A model generated the notes under the pieces. It was given only the letters and a program-made list of their open reading frames with translations. It was not told the origin of the DNA and made no database searches. Made by a program: the position numbers and the translations under genes. DNA of 64,000 nt from positions 2,542,001 to 2,606,000 of the forward strand of contig NC_016477.1 in the NCBI RefSeq assembly GCF_000226095.1, given 5' to 3'. This document shows positions 36,601 to 47,700 of the stretch, in pieces; position 1 is the first letter of the stretch; each line of letters starts with the position of its first letter. The stretch is from Thermothelomyces thermophilus ATCC 42464. Lineage: Eukaryota; Ascomycota; Sordariomycetes; Sordariales; Chaetomiaceae.

Positions 36601-39550
36601 AACCAAGTTTATATACTATTAGAAAACCGAGAGACGAGACAAGACTAGGGAAGTACCGAAGGAATACGAAGGACACCTAGCATTCGAATCGAAGCATCTA
36701 GAAGAATTACCAGAATACGGCCTATAGGATTATAAGATTAAGCTTAAGGAAGGAGTATGACTAAAGTTCTTTAAGATTTACTATACGAGCTAGATATAGA
36801 ACGAAGAACTTAAGCAATATTTAGAGGAGAACCTTCGAAGAGGATATATCTGCCTATTAACATCGCTAGTAGGCTATCTAATTCTGTTTATACCTAAGAA
36901 AGATGGAAAGCTATAGTTATATATTGACTATTAGTAACTTAACAAATAGACCATGAAAAACCAATACCTGTTACCGCTAATCTCACGGCTCCGAGATCAG
37001 TTAGCAAGAGCCTGATATTTTACGCGTCTTGACTTGCCATCGGCCTATAATTATATATAGATCAAAGAAGGCGACGAGTAGAAAACGGCCTTTAAGATAC
37101 CCTATAGCTACTATAAGTACCTTGTCATGCCATTCGGACTTATAAACGCGCTAGTAACGTTCTAAGCCTTGATTAATCAAGCTATCTAACCCTTTCTTGA
37201 CAAATTTACAGTATATTATCTTAATAATATACTTATCTTCTCTAAGACGATAGATAAACACCAGAAGTATATAAAAGTAATGTTAGACACGCTATACGTA
37301 TATAAACTATTAGTTAATAAGGAAAAGAGCAAATTCCATATTAGGAAAATAGTGTTTTTAGAATACGAAATATCCCTAGGACAAATTCGGATAGAACCTT
37401 TAAAGGTTAAAGCTATTAAGAATTAGCTATAACTAACGTTAGTTATAGAAGTACGAAGCTTTATTAGATTTGCAAACTTCTACCAAATGTTTATTAGGAA
37501 CTTTAAAGCGATCGTATGACCTTTATACAAACTTATAAAGAAGAATGCTGAATTCTAATGGAAAGAATAGCATGAGCAAGCATTTATATAGATCTATGAC
37601 GCTATTACTAAAGATCTAGTACTAGTATTACCAAATTCTAAGAAGCCATTTAAGGTGGAAACGGACGCTTTAGACTATACTATTAGAGGATAATTAGGAT
37701 AACAAGACGAACAAGGAAAGCTATATCCTATAGCCTTCTTTTTAAAGAAGCTCGATAGACTATATCTTAATTATCTAATCTATAATAAGGAATTACTTAT
37801 AATTATCAAAGCTTTCAAGGAATGATAACTATACCTTAGTAGTACGATTAAACTAATATAAGTATATATAGACTATAAGAATTTACGATACTTTATGACA
37901 ACAAAGGAGCTTAATAGACGACAAATACAATAGGTAGAATTCCTCACGGAATTTAACTTCGAGATCCGTTATAAGAAGGGTAAAGAGAATGTATAAGCAG
38001 ACATCTTAAGCCGACAAACGGATTATACGGAAGGACAAACGGAAATAATACCACTATTATTTAAGGAACAAATAGATAGAATGCTATATTATAAAACGTA
38101 GATACCTATAGAAGATGATCTACTTGACTCATTCCTAGAATGTTATATAATCTTTCGAGAAGAAAAGATTAACGAGACATAGTATTAAGTAGCACCCGGA
38201 CTAGTAGTACCTAACAGAGTAGAAGAAAGAGATAGGAAACTCTAGTACCAAGGCAAAGTATATATCTATGACGGGGACCAATAGCTACGAATGATTCCAG
38301 ACCTCTACGAGTCGAAACTTAGAAGATATAAAGGAGTCACGAAGACTATTATATAAGTTAAGAAATACTATGACTTTCTATAGTTAATGGTACGAGTTAA
38401 GAAAGTCGTATAGAATTATAATATCTATAATCGAAGTAAAACGGCACGATATAAGCTATATAGGCTACTTTAGCTACTACTAATAGCTGATAAACTATAG
38501 AGTTTAGTTACGATAGACTTTATTATAAAGCTACTAGAATCTAAGGATATAGCTATAGGGGTAATCTATAATAGTATTCTCACTATAATAGATTACCTAA
38601 CTAAATAGGTATACTTCTTTCCCTATAAGGAGTCTTAGATAGCGGAACAGTTAGTAGACGTGATCTATTAGCAAGTTATATTAGTATATGCTTGGCCACA
38701 AGAATAGATTACCGATAGAGATACCAAGTTCGTATTAAAGTTCTAGCAAGTGTTAATGTAACGATTAGGCGTTAATAGCAAGCTATTAATAGCATATTAC
38801 CTATAGACTAATAGACAAACAGAGTAACTAAACTAAGTTATCAAATAGTATCTCCGTTCTTACGTTAACTATTAGCAAGACGATTAGGTTATACTATTGC
38901 TAATAGTATAACTCGCTTATAATATAACACTAACAGAGACGACCAAAGTTATACCATTCTTTACAAACTATAGATATAAAGCAGACCTTAGGTAAGGACT
39001 AGAGGTTATAGTGCCGAGAGTAGCAGTCAAAGTAAAACAAATATATACACTATATAAAAAGCTTAAAAAGGAACTCGAGTTTGTCAAGACTAGAATAAAG
39101 AACTACTACAATAAATATAGGCTCGAGGGACCTTGCCTAGAGAGGGGAGATAAAGTCTACCTAATCATACAAAACTTACAAACCAAACGACCAAGTATAA
39201 AGCTAGACTTTAAGAAGGTCGGACCCTTTGTTATCAAAGAACGAATTTCGATATCTAACTACTAACTATCGTTATCGTTATCTATATAACTACGGACAGA
39301 TGTTTTTTATATTTTACTTCTCGAACTAGTACCAAAGAACGCTAAGGTTACTATATATATTAAAGTAAAGGACAAAGAGAAAGAATAAGATATTAAAGAA
39401 ATTCTAAATTTATATATTATTAATAGAGAACTATAGTACCTAGTCAAATAGCTTAATTTTAGACTAGAAGATAACTTATAGGAACTAATTAAGAACTTAA
39501 ACTACCTTAAGAAACTAAAATAGTTCTACCGGCAGAACCTAGATTGACTA
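33640..39550 (+). pseudogene. gag-pol of element D with chromodomain (RIP-mutated)
   Basis: The start codon is ATA at 33640. Zinc knuckle remnant near 34,540-34,590 (TYYNYRKKGHYK). Protease region about 36,030-36,080 (VDSRVEINLISL-like). Reverse transcriptase about 36,810-37,400, the active site reading YLNN for YLDD (both Asp to Asn). RNase H near 37,650; integrase core about 38,500-38,960 (TIDFI.KLLES, ITDRDTKFV); an 84-codon open stretch at 39,011-39,265 spans the integrase C-terminal region (LERGDKVYLIIQNLQTK); chromodomain about 39,353-39,548. Numerous in-frame stops. Confidence 0.83.
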
Positions 39551-40277
39551 TAGACACTAGCTCGGATAAAATGGCTAAGTTAGCCTCTAACAAATCTAGG
39601 CCTAAAGAAGACTAGTCAAATAGGACGTTAGCACCCTAGGACTATACGTTACTAATAATACGTACCTTAGAATCCTATACCCTCTATTCTTTTGCTTCTA
39701 TTTCCTCTAGAGACTATATATCTCGACAAAATAGCTTAGAACCCTACTCCTTTAAGAAACATTTCTAGTAACGAAGACAAGCTAATCGGCCGATAGCCGT
39801 CTAAAGTTAAGTCTAAAGAACAAAAAGGACCTCTTTAGTATCAGCCTCTTCTTGTTCTACACGTTTTTATTTAGATATAATCCTTATTACTATAAAAGGT
39901 TAGCTATAAACATTAAGGTAATAAACTAGGTTATAAACAAGTAGACGCTACGTCGGAACTATCGTAAGAACGACCCCAACATATATACTTGCTATAGTAA
40001 GAAGAGCCTAACGCTATATAACAAGCCAAGTTCCGCTTAAAACACTACAAACACGGTATAACGTCTACATTAGAAGAATTAATAAAAGAAGTAAGCGCGG
40101 CACGCTATTAGAACTTCGAAGATTGGCGCTTAGAGATATAATCTACTATCTTGTTAGCTACTAGTAGTACGGAAAAAAGGGAAAAATTACAAGGTATATA
40201 TAGAAAAGGATATTAGCGCTATTTAAAATAGCCTAAAAGAGGGCTTTTAGGTCGAAAGCCTTAGAAGGAAGGCATCG

Positions 40278-40705
40278 TATCACGGAAATATATATATAGA
40301 TGCTGCCTAAGCCATTAGTATAAATAGGCCAATTAAGCCAAAGGAATAATAGACTAATTAGGACAGGATCACACTTAGCAAGAAATGATCCTAGCAGAGG
40401 ATCACTAGCTTACGACATGAGCTAGGTAAGCTAGTATAGAGGATTACCACGACTGCTAGTGATCCTAGGATTATATATATATATAGATAGTCACTCGTTA
40501 TAGAGGACTCTAAGAGTTTACTAGTGATAGTAACCTACAATTATAGTACTTATACCAAGTATCGTTGATTATTGTGAGAGACAACTCTAGTGTTGTTATA
40601 AACCCTTTAGCTTTACCGAATTCCTTAGACGACCTACCTGCTTGTCCCGCTTAATCTACCTTTATCTAAACCCTTTTAGAAGAAGTCTGAGTTAGGTTCG
40701 TCACA
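40278..40705 (+). repeat. 3' LTR of element D
   Basis: Starts TATCACGGAAATATAT and ends GGTTCGTCACA, 428 bp like its partner; followed by CTTAG. Confidence 0.93.
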
Positions 40706-40710
40706 CTTAG

Positions 40711-41274
40711 CTTTAGATTTTTACTCTTATATATTATACTAGTCTTTTTTTATACCTAGGGGGGTATTATATTAATACTAAGCTTAAATATAGCTTTATT
40801 AGAAAAGTAAATATAAGCTATATCTTCTAGCTTTAAATATTATATCTAGTATATAAATTAGAGCTAGCTTTTCTTATAGGCTAAGGTTAGGTATAGCTTC
40901 TTATATAGCTAGAAGATATAATATTTATTCTTTATAAGATATACCTATATAGTATTTAAGTAAAGCTAATAGCTAGATTTCGAAGGGGTACTTATATAAG
41001 CTAGGGTTTTAAAGGGGTTCTAGGCTATATAGTAAATAAGACGTCATTTAGCCCTAGAATCAAGCTTCCTTAGCCGGCTAGTTTATTTTCTAGGTTAAAA
41101 ACCAGGCTTAGTAGCCTTTTATTTGTAATAGAGGATAGCCGTAATAATAGACTTTAGAAGGCCGTTAATATCTCGTATCTTTAAGGCTAAATAACCTAAC
41201 TTATAGAGCGTTTTAATGACTTCTACCACTATAGGAGAGTGCTCTCTACGGTCGGTTTTCGGTTTGTACCCTAT
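40711..41274 (-). pseudogene. Tc1/mariner transposase, N-terminal half (RIP-mutated, interrupted)
   Basis: The frame begins at about 41274, where the expected ATG reads ATA. It shows a helix-turn-helix start (VVEVIKTLYKLGYLALKI), a second DNA-binding part (SRLRKLDSRAK, then RLIYYIA.NPFKTL), and the approach to the first catalytic acid, LEDIAYIYFSNKAIFKLS. In Tc1 enzymes this last reads FSDE; the Asp is Asn here (GAT to AAT), a RIP-type change. Many Trp/Gln/Arg codons are now stops. Element D splits the gene at 40705/40711. Confidence 0.85.
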
Positions 41275-41359
41275 ATTGTGTGTTATGGATAGAAAAACTG
41301 GTTTTGTCGGTGTAGGAGGTAGAGGGGGGGATATAAGTCAGGTCCCACCTTCTAAAAAC

Positions 41360-41385
41360 GGCTAATCACTTTTTGGATGTGACTG
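41360..41385 (-). repeat. Right terminal inverted repeat of the Tc1/mariner element
   Basis: 26 bp, the perfect reverse complement of 9918-9943, followed by TA at 41386-41387. GC content returns to the genomic norm just past this point. Confidence 0.95.
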
Positions 41386-41648
41386 TACATACAGTACATA
41401 CATACATGTTACGACAAGCTATCACCAACAAGACGGTTATTATTACCCCTATTGACAGCACCCTACGCCCGATTACAAGCGCCGACTAAGGTACCTAACA
41501 ATGACCTCAAGGAACTCGCTTGCCCTCCCGCATTTTGTTTGCTCCCCAACAACTACAAAACACACAAGGTCCCTCTCTCTCTGCCTTGAGCCGTCGCGCC
41601 TACCCTCTCTTCTCTTCCTCCTCCACTGCTAGTTTATCACGCTCCAAA

Positions 41649-44085
41649 CTAGCCATCCGTCCCACTGCTTCTGAACGTAGCGCAGAGCGCCGCATAATGG
41701 TGGGTCAGGTCCAGCACGTTCTGCGGCAGGTTCGTAGCCTGGATGATGCTCCTGATCTTGACGGCGCCCTCGTCCTCGATGAGCATGCGCACCGTGTGCA
41801 GCAGTTCGGGGGAGAACTCGCTGTACCACCGGTACTGCCACGTCACCAGCCGGATGGTGGCGGCCACGGTGTCGCGCGTGCTGCCCTTGGTCTTCTCAAA
41901 CACCTTGAGGATGCCCGCGAGCGCCTTGGGGCTGAAGCGCTGGGCGAGGCAGGCCCGGTACGCCTCGACGGCCTCGTCGACGTGCTGCAGGCGCTCGGCG
42001 AGGGAGCCGAGGATCTCCCACTCCTCGGCTGACTTCTTGTACTGTATGCTCTGCGCGCGGTACTGCGCCATCTGCGTGCGCCAGATGGTGTAGACGCGCA
42101 GGTCCTCGTAGAGGACCATAAAGAGGCTGTCAAGCCAACGCTCGCATAAGCGCTTGTTGTTGAGGCGCGAGAAGTGGTCGTCCTTAGGGCTCTGCAATGA
42201 ACGGTTAGTTTGGGGCGAATGGCATGGGCGGGACTGGAACTAAGGGGTGTGTTACAAGACTTACGCATTCGTCGCCCTTCTTGACTTCGTCTGGGTCCAT
42301 GGCACTCGAAGGCCTCTCGATGTCTTCAGCTCGGCCGTTTGGGGAGAGCGTTTGCGTGGCGGAACCGCCATCTCCTTCCTTTTCTTCCCCGCTGCCGTTT
42401 GCTTCCTTCTCTCCCTCGTCCGCAGCGTCCGAGGCATCTCCATTAGCGGTGGGATCTGGGGTACCGCGGAGAGCATCGGTGCTAGCATTGCGGTTTTTGG
42501 GGTAGCTCGTAGATTCTTGCTTCTCGCGATACTCATCCTCCATGACGAAGACATTGCTCCGGATCTTCAGCATTTGGTCCCAGCCGATCTTGGCCGTCAT
42601 TTCGGTCAGGATGTTGTACGCGTGCTTGAAAGTCCCCTTGTACGCGGCAGCGCGGAGATTCAGTAGGCTTGGGTCTACCTGCTCGGAATACCGCGACTCG
42701 GGCTCGCTGTCAATCTCGTCCAACCTCGTCTCTGGAAGCGTAGGCAGATGGATGTCTCTCGGCTCCGGTAGGACGGGAGCATCCTTGTCTTGGTAGGTGA
42801 ACATGGGGCACGAGTTGAGGGCAGTGAGGGCATTCTCCCAATCCTCCATGGCCACGTACACCTCGGCTAACCTGGCCCATGTCCTGAACTCGCTGGGAGC
42901 CGCGATGGTACTACGGTCTGCGCAGCCAAGCGCCATGCGGAGCCTCTCCTCTTTCTGCTCGGGTGTGGCGGCGGTCTGAGCCTTTTTGAGCAGGAACTCA
43001 GCCTGGGTGTCGAGCATGACATAATCCATCGGAGCCTGTTTGAGGGCTTCGTGCAAGACGCGTATCCCCTGCACTTCTTCGTTGCCCATGAACAGAACCT
43101 TGGCCAGAAGCGATGCGACTTCGACATTCTGCGTTCGCAGTTTCTCAAACAGGTTGATTCCCGAGGCGTATCGGCCGGTAGTGTGAAAGTACTTCAGAAG
43201 GCCGGAGGTGAGGTGGTTCGAGACGACGTTCGGCACCTGTACGATCGAGTCCGAGCCCAGCTGCCAACCTACACAACTGTTAGCGGCTTTCGCCCCCCCC
43301 CCCTTCTCTCTCACTATGTCTTGTTTTATATGCCTTACCCCTGAAGAAAAGGTGCTCCGCCGCGCTGAGGAAACGATGCTCGGTCTCGGTGTTAGTGACT
43401 GGATTGAACCGCCTGACGCCAACGATCTTCCTGATAGTGTCGCCCGTCCCGTCGTCGGCATAGGAGTATGCGCGCAGCACGCTGCAGACGTATGTCTCCA
43501 GCCAAAGTTCGTCGGTCGCTTTGCGCTTCTCGCCTCGTTCGTCGATGCAGTAGCTCTCAACAGACCCGGGGAAAGGCGCATGCACGCGCATGTCGACTCG
43601 CGAGAATGCATTATAACAGCTGGCACGAGTTAGTAACAACAACCGAGGAGTATGGAACGCTGGGGACCCAATTACCAGTATGTGCCCTCCAGGGTCTTGC
43701 TGGTGGCGGAGGGTCCGAATTCCTTGTATGCTAGGGTGTTGATGTAGGCAGCCAGGCTAGCCGACGACGAGGCATCCACGCCGGTGACATGGTGGTAGAC
43801 ACCTGTCTGAATCCTCCAAAGTCAGGGTTACCGCCAGAAAGCATCAGGAGCGCGTCAAATGACTAACTGGTTTGCCGCCGCTCCGCAAAGGTTGCTTGAC
43901 TAAGTGCACAAGATCGGGAGGGCCAAGCTCGCGCAAGGAAACCAGAGATTCCGTACGGGCGTCAATTGCTTCGTGGAGGACCTCCTCGGTCAGTCTTCCA
44001 AGAGGGCACGTCAGTCTAATATATCCCGTGAAGGCGGCGAGGCGCTTGGGGAGAGCACGAACTCGGGCACGGCTGGCGCAACCAT
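41649..44085 (-). CDS. ChAPs family exomer subunit (Bud7/Bch1-like), with apparent frameshift in exon 1
   Basis: Five exons: 43868-44085, 43676-43806, 43339-43619, 42265-43268 and 41649-42191, with introns of 61, 56, 70 and 73 nt, all GT-AG, several with clear branch sites (TTACTAAC in the second). Recognisable family blocks: ARTESLVSLRELGPPDLVHLVK, GVDASSSASLAAYINTL, KEFGPSATSKTLEGTY, YNAFSRVDMRV, then a TPR-rich body (RTWARLAEVYVAMEDWENALTALNSC) and C-terminal DLTHHYAALCATFRSSGTDG. Exomer, with Chs5, carries cargo such as chitin synthase from the trans-Golgi to the membrane. Exon 1 does not read through: 24 codons from ATG 44085 end at GAC followed by TGA, while the conserved part lies in the next frame. 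The coding sum is 2,177 nt, one base short of 726 codons. An acidic low-complexity stretch (GEKEANGSGEEKEG) precedes the last exon. The ATG has a good context (GCCATGG). Confidence 0.88.
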
Positions 44086-44716
44086 GGCGACAGAAGGGCC
44101 ACCGAGATGTGGCACGGCAATGCGATGGCAGCAAGTTCAGTGACTTGGATGAGATTGATGGGATTTCGAAGGCCGCGTCGAACGGCGATGCATCGGCAGC
44201 TTAAAAAAAAACCGTATATGCGAACTCGAGGTAGCGGGGTCCGGGATCCGCTGGCGGTCGTTTTCTGGACGTAGTTCGAGGCCACTGCCCTCTGAATGTC
44301 CCAGGGCGGCTCTGGCCGCTTGTTTGACCAGATTGGTGTTGCAGGCAGGTGGGCTGGCAGCTTGAGCTCCTAAAGTTGCTGCGACCACGCACCGCTGTTC
44401 TTGGCAGATCCCAACCAAGCCAGGATCAGGGCCATGGAGTGGGACCTGGCTTGGGAACGGGCGAGGCACGACAGGGTCCGAAGAGAGAGCTCGGGCCATG
44501 CAACTTTACAGTAGTTAATTACTTGGTACTTCGTACATCGCTTTGGCTTGGCAGTTCGCGTCGCCCGCGCCCGTGTGCGTGGATCCTGGGGTTCGAGGGG
44601 AGAGCGAACAAACGGCAAGGCCACAACTCCATGCCACACTCTCCGCCTCTCACCAAGTACGGATCACAATTCAAAAAAAAAAAAAAAATATATGATTCTG
44701 CGAAGACTACGACAAG
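44086..44716. other. Divergent promoter region, ChAPs gene / HIR3
   Basis: A 630-bp spacer shared by two divergent genes. Homopolymer runs of A at 44203-44210 and about 44675-44689, the latter directly upstream of HIR3. No other gene is supported. Confidence 0.6.
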
Positions 44717-47700
44717 ATGGTGATTATTTACCGTCCCCTTGTTGTTGTCTGTCTTTCGCTAACCCATTCTTTTCGCAGGCCGCTTTCACGGCCATCAATG
44801 TCGAGCCAGAGGAGAACGTTAGCGAGGAGATAGATACGACCAAGGACCTCCAAGTTCGTTTCCTTTATCCGCCGACTGTCTCGCTCATTGTTCCTAACAC
44901 TCCTTTCCAGGTCGACGATGCCCTGAAGCTCTTCCAGAACGCCCTCAAACTCCATGCGCAGGGACCCCAGTATTTCGACAAGGCCGCCGATGCCTACGAT
45001 GCGCTCTTCGACTCCGAAATCTTCAAATATCCAGAAAGCAAGACCGATTACGAACGCTTCGAGGCAGGCCAAGATGTGGCTCTTGCCACCGAGTCCGCCT
45101 TCGCCCAGGGCCTTCCGCCGCTCGGCGCAGATATCGACGGGATAGGGAGCAGTCTTCCCCAAGCGCTCTATCTATCCTACAAGAACCACGGTCAGTTCGT
45201 CATTGATCGCATCAAGTACAGAACCCGCAAGTCTGGCTCGAGGAAAGAAACCCTGCTCGATGATCCTGTTGTGGAGGCCGAGGCGCACAGAGCCTTGGAC
45301 GACTTTTGTGCGGCCCTGGACCGCGATCCCTCGGACGCTGAGCTCTGGAGAAAAGCCGCTCGTGTTGCCGCATTTTTAAGGAGCGCGCGCATTAGCCGCT
45401 ACAGCTTGGAAGCCGCCATCGAACTGGACGATGACCCCGCTGTCGAAGAAGTCGAGCCGCCGTCTCTGGCCGAGGGTTTTGCTGGGGAGCAGCTCAAAAA
45501 CCAGCTTCAGGTTCTCGGCGACGATATGGCATTGAGCCATCCAATCATGAAGCCCTTCCTAGATCGAGAATTGCCCCCGTATCTTGCTCGCTTCACCGAC
45601 CCGATGCCATTTCTTCCCGACCCTACTATCACACTGGCTGTTCAACAACCACGTGGGAAAGAAAGCGAAGCTCCTCGCGTTACAATCTCACTCTCTAGTC
45701 TGTCCTGGTCTGAACTTGGCACTGCTATCGTGCGGTTTGTTGCAGAGGAGGGACATTCAGGTCAGGCCATCGCAATCCAACTTCCCGATACGGGTAATGA
45801 GGAGGACGTCCAGATGGAAGTTGACATGCCCGAACAACCCCGTGAGTCGTCACCGCATTCAATTTCACCACAAGAAGCCGTGAAGCAGGAAGAGGCAGCG
45901 GCAGAGCAACCTGGAGGGGAACAGATTGCGAAAGAGCCAACGTCTGCAGCACTTGAATCATCTGCCCCGGTCGACGAGCAGCCAGCGAAGGACCGGAGCG
46001 CTCCCTCGTCAAGTAGAAAGCGCTCACAATCGGCAGCGGGTATTCCTGACGCCAACGAAGAAGAAACTGCGGATGTGAAGAGGAGCAAGCGGACCAGACG
46101 ACGAGACACTGCTGCAGAAGAAGCCATGGATTCTGCTACATTTCTCGCAAACCAACTCCAGCCATTGCAAGCGGCCGACCAAAACCTCTTTCAGACCACC
46201 AAAAACCTCTTGGAAAACCTTGGTGTGACGGACCAAGTGACACTTGGGCGAATCGCCGAGGTGCTCGACTCATGTGCCGCGGATGACCGAATTGGCAAGA
46301 TTCAAAAACAAGCCACCGTCGATCTCCGTGACTCAATCACACATTTCGACGAGGATACGGGGGCGGTCCTTCTCAGCAAGAGAGAACTTCCTCAGTCAAG
46401 CCTTTCCGTCTTTCTCGAGCATGCAAGGTCGGGCTCGCAACGGGCCCAGGAGGCGCCCGCGTTTGATGATTCCAGAGGCCTAAAATTTTTTGTCGAGCGC
46501 GCCAATAGCGGCTGGAATACCGTTCACGACATCTCATATGAATACGTTAACGCTTTGGCCAAGCTCTACACTGGATACAAATGGTCGGATCAGCTGAAGA
46601 CGGCAGTGGCGGATGTCATTAGCCAACTGGAAGGCAGCATCTATGACAGGTTTATCCATGACCTTAACCTATGTCAGAAAGATGGGGACGGAGAGGAACT
46701 CAGTGACCTCTCAACGCTCGCTCAGATGCTGTTCGAGCTCTACCTCGACATCTACGACCACACGATGGACCCTAACAGCACAGCGGAGTCGGCGAGCCCG
46801 GATGCGCAGGGGCGAGTGGCGAGATGGATGGACATATCCACTGAAATGGTACGGCGACGAAACCCGGAACCGGATGATGCTGTCGCGCTTCGCCTCCTCT
46901 GGGCCGCGGTGTCCTCGACCACACTTGCCAAGGACACACCGAGGGACCATGTCCTTAACTGCTGGCATAGTCTTCGTGACTTCCTTGCCCGTTCTGGCGC
47001 GACAGAGATTGGCCTTCCCAACAGCTCCGTCATGCCTGAGATATCTGTTGCTGCCGCCGAACGCGAGATCTCCAAGTTGACCACAATGGACTTCTTTCTG
47101 GGCCTTTTCCAGGATGGTGAGGGGAGCCCAGTCTCCGTAATCGAGAGCTTGGAGCCCGTTCTCAACCCAGAGAGCGTCTACATCAGTGTGCCTTCGATTT
47201 CTGATCGGAAAGGCGCAAATAACGAGGCTTCTAGTGCCAAGCAGCCCAGGCAACCCATCACACAGTGCGCCAGCCAGGAGCTCATGGATTTGTGGAAGTT
47301 CCTTAAGAGCAGCAATACAGAGCTGCGCCTCCTCCTCTGGTCGAGGCTCGGAGAGGCCTACGGAAAGATCCGGTATACGACCAAGCAGTTTTCGTGTTTT
47401 CTCCGGAGTATCGAAACCATCATATCCGACTTGGAGGGCGATGACTACATCCACTCTCCGGATGAACCAAGAAAAACCCAGTTCATGGCCCTTCTGAAAG
47501 CTCTAGACGACCTCATCATCCAGTCGCTCCACCTAGCCCTGAACGACAATAGCTCGTTCGATATTATCGACGACGATCACCTAAGGTCGAGCATGTCTGC
47601 TCTCGCCAAGATCAGCTGTATGCTGCACGTTGCCGCCATGTACGAGGACGAGATACGCCTCGGCATGAGGCCTGCGCCATCGAGCAGTTCAACTTTGAGG

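Larger units (their letters stand above)
33148..40705 (+). mobile_element. LTR retrotransposon D (Ty3/Gypsy chromovirus), uninterrupted
   Basis: 428-bp LTRs at 33148-33575 and 40278-40705 and perfect CTTAG duplications at 33143-33147 and 40706-40710. Length 7,558 bp. It belongs to the A/B family and, being uninterrupted, serves as the local reference for placing the B insertion. It lies in the Tc1/mariner transposase 59 bp from element C. Confidence 0.95.
9918..41385 (-). mobile_element. Tc1/mariner (DD34E) DNA transposon, interrupted by four LTR retrotransposons
   Basis: The island is bounded by perfect 26-bp terminal inverted repeats beginning CAGTCACATCC, flanked on both sides by the TA dinucleotide that Tc1/mariner elements duplicate (9916-9917 and 41386-41387). 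Removing the two primary insertions (C and D, each with one copy of its target duplication) leaves about 1,337 bp, a normal size for this superfamily. The remaining pieces are 9918-10515, 33084-33147 and 40711-41385. Their minus strand encodes one transposase across the insertion points. The element is heavily decayed by RIP-type transitions and cannot make a functional enzyme as it stands. Confidence 0.9.

Noticed and set aside
9918-41385. A giant cargo-carrying transposon (Starship-like) bounded by the 26-bp repeats
   Set aside because: Long cargo elements of that kind carry a tyrosine recombinase and accessory genes. Here everything inside is explained by later LTR insertions, and the excised remainder is a normal 1.3-kb Tc1/mariner element.
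9918-41385. A centromere core
   Set aside because: AT richness and RIP fit, but the block has precise transposon ends and ordinary genes close on both sides; nothing specific points to a centromere.
44692-44778. Upstream in-frame ATG (44692) as the HIR3 start
   Set aside because: It requires retention of a well-formed intron and adds a peptide unlike the family N-terminus.
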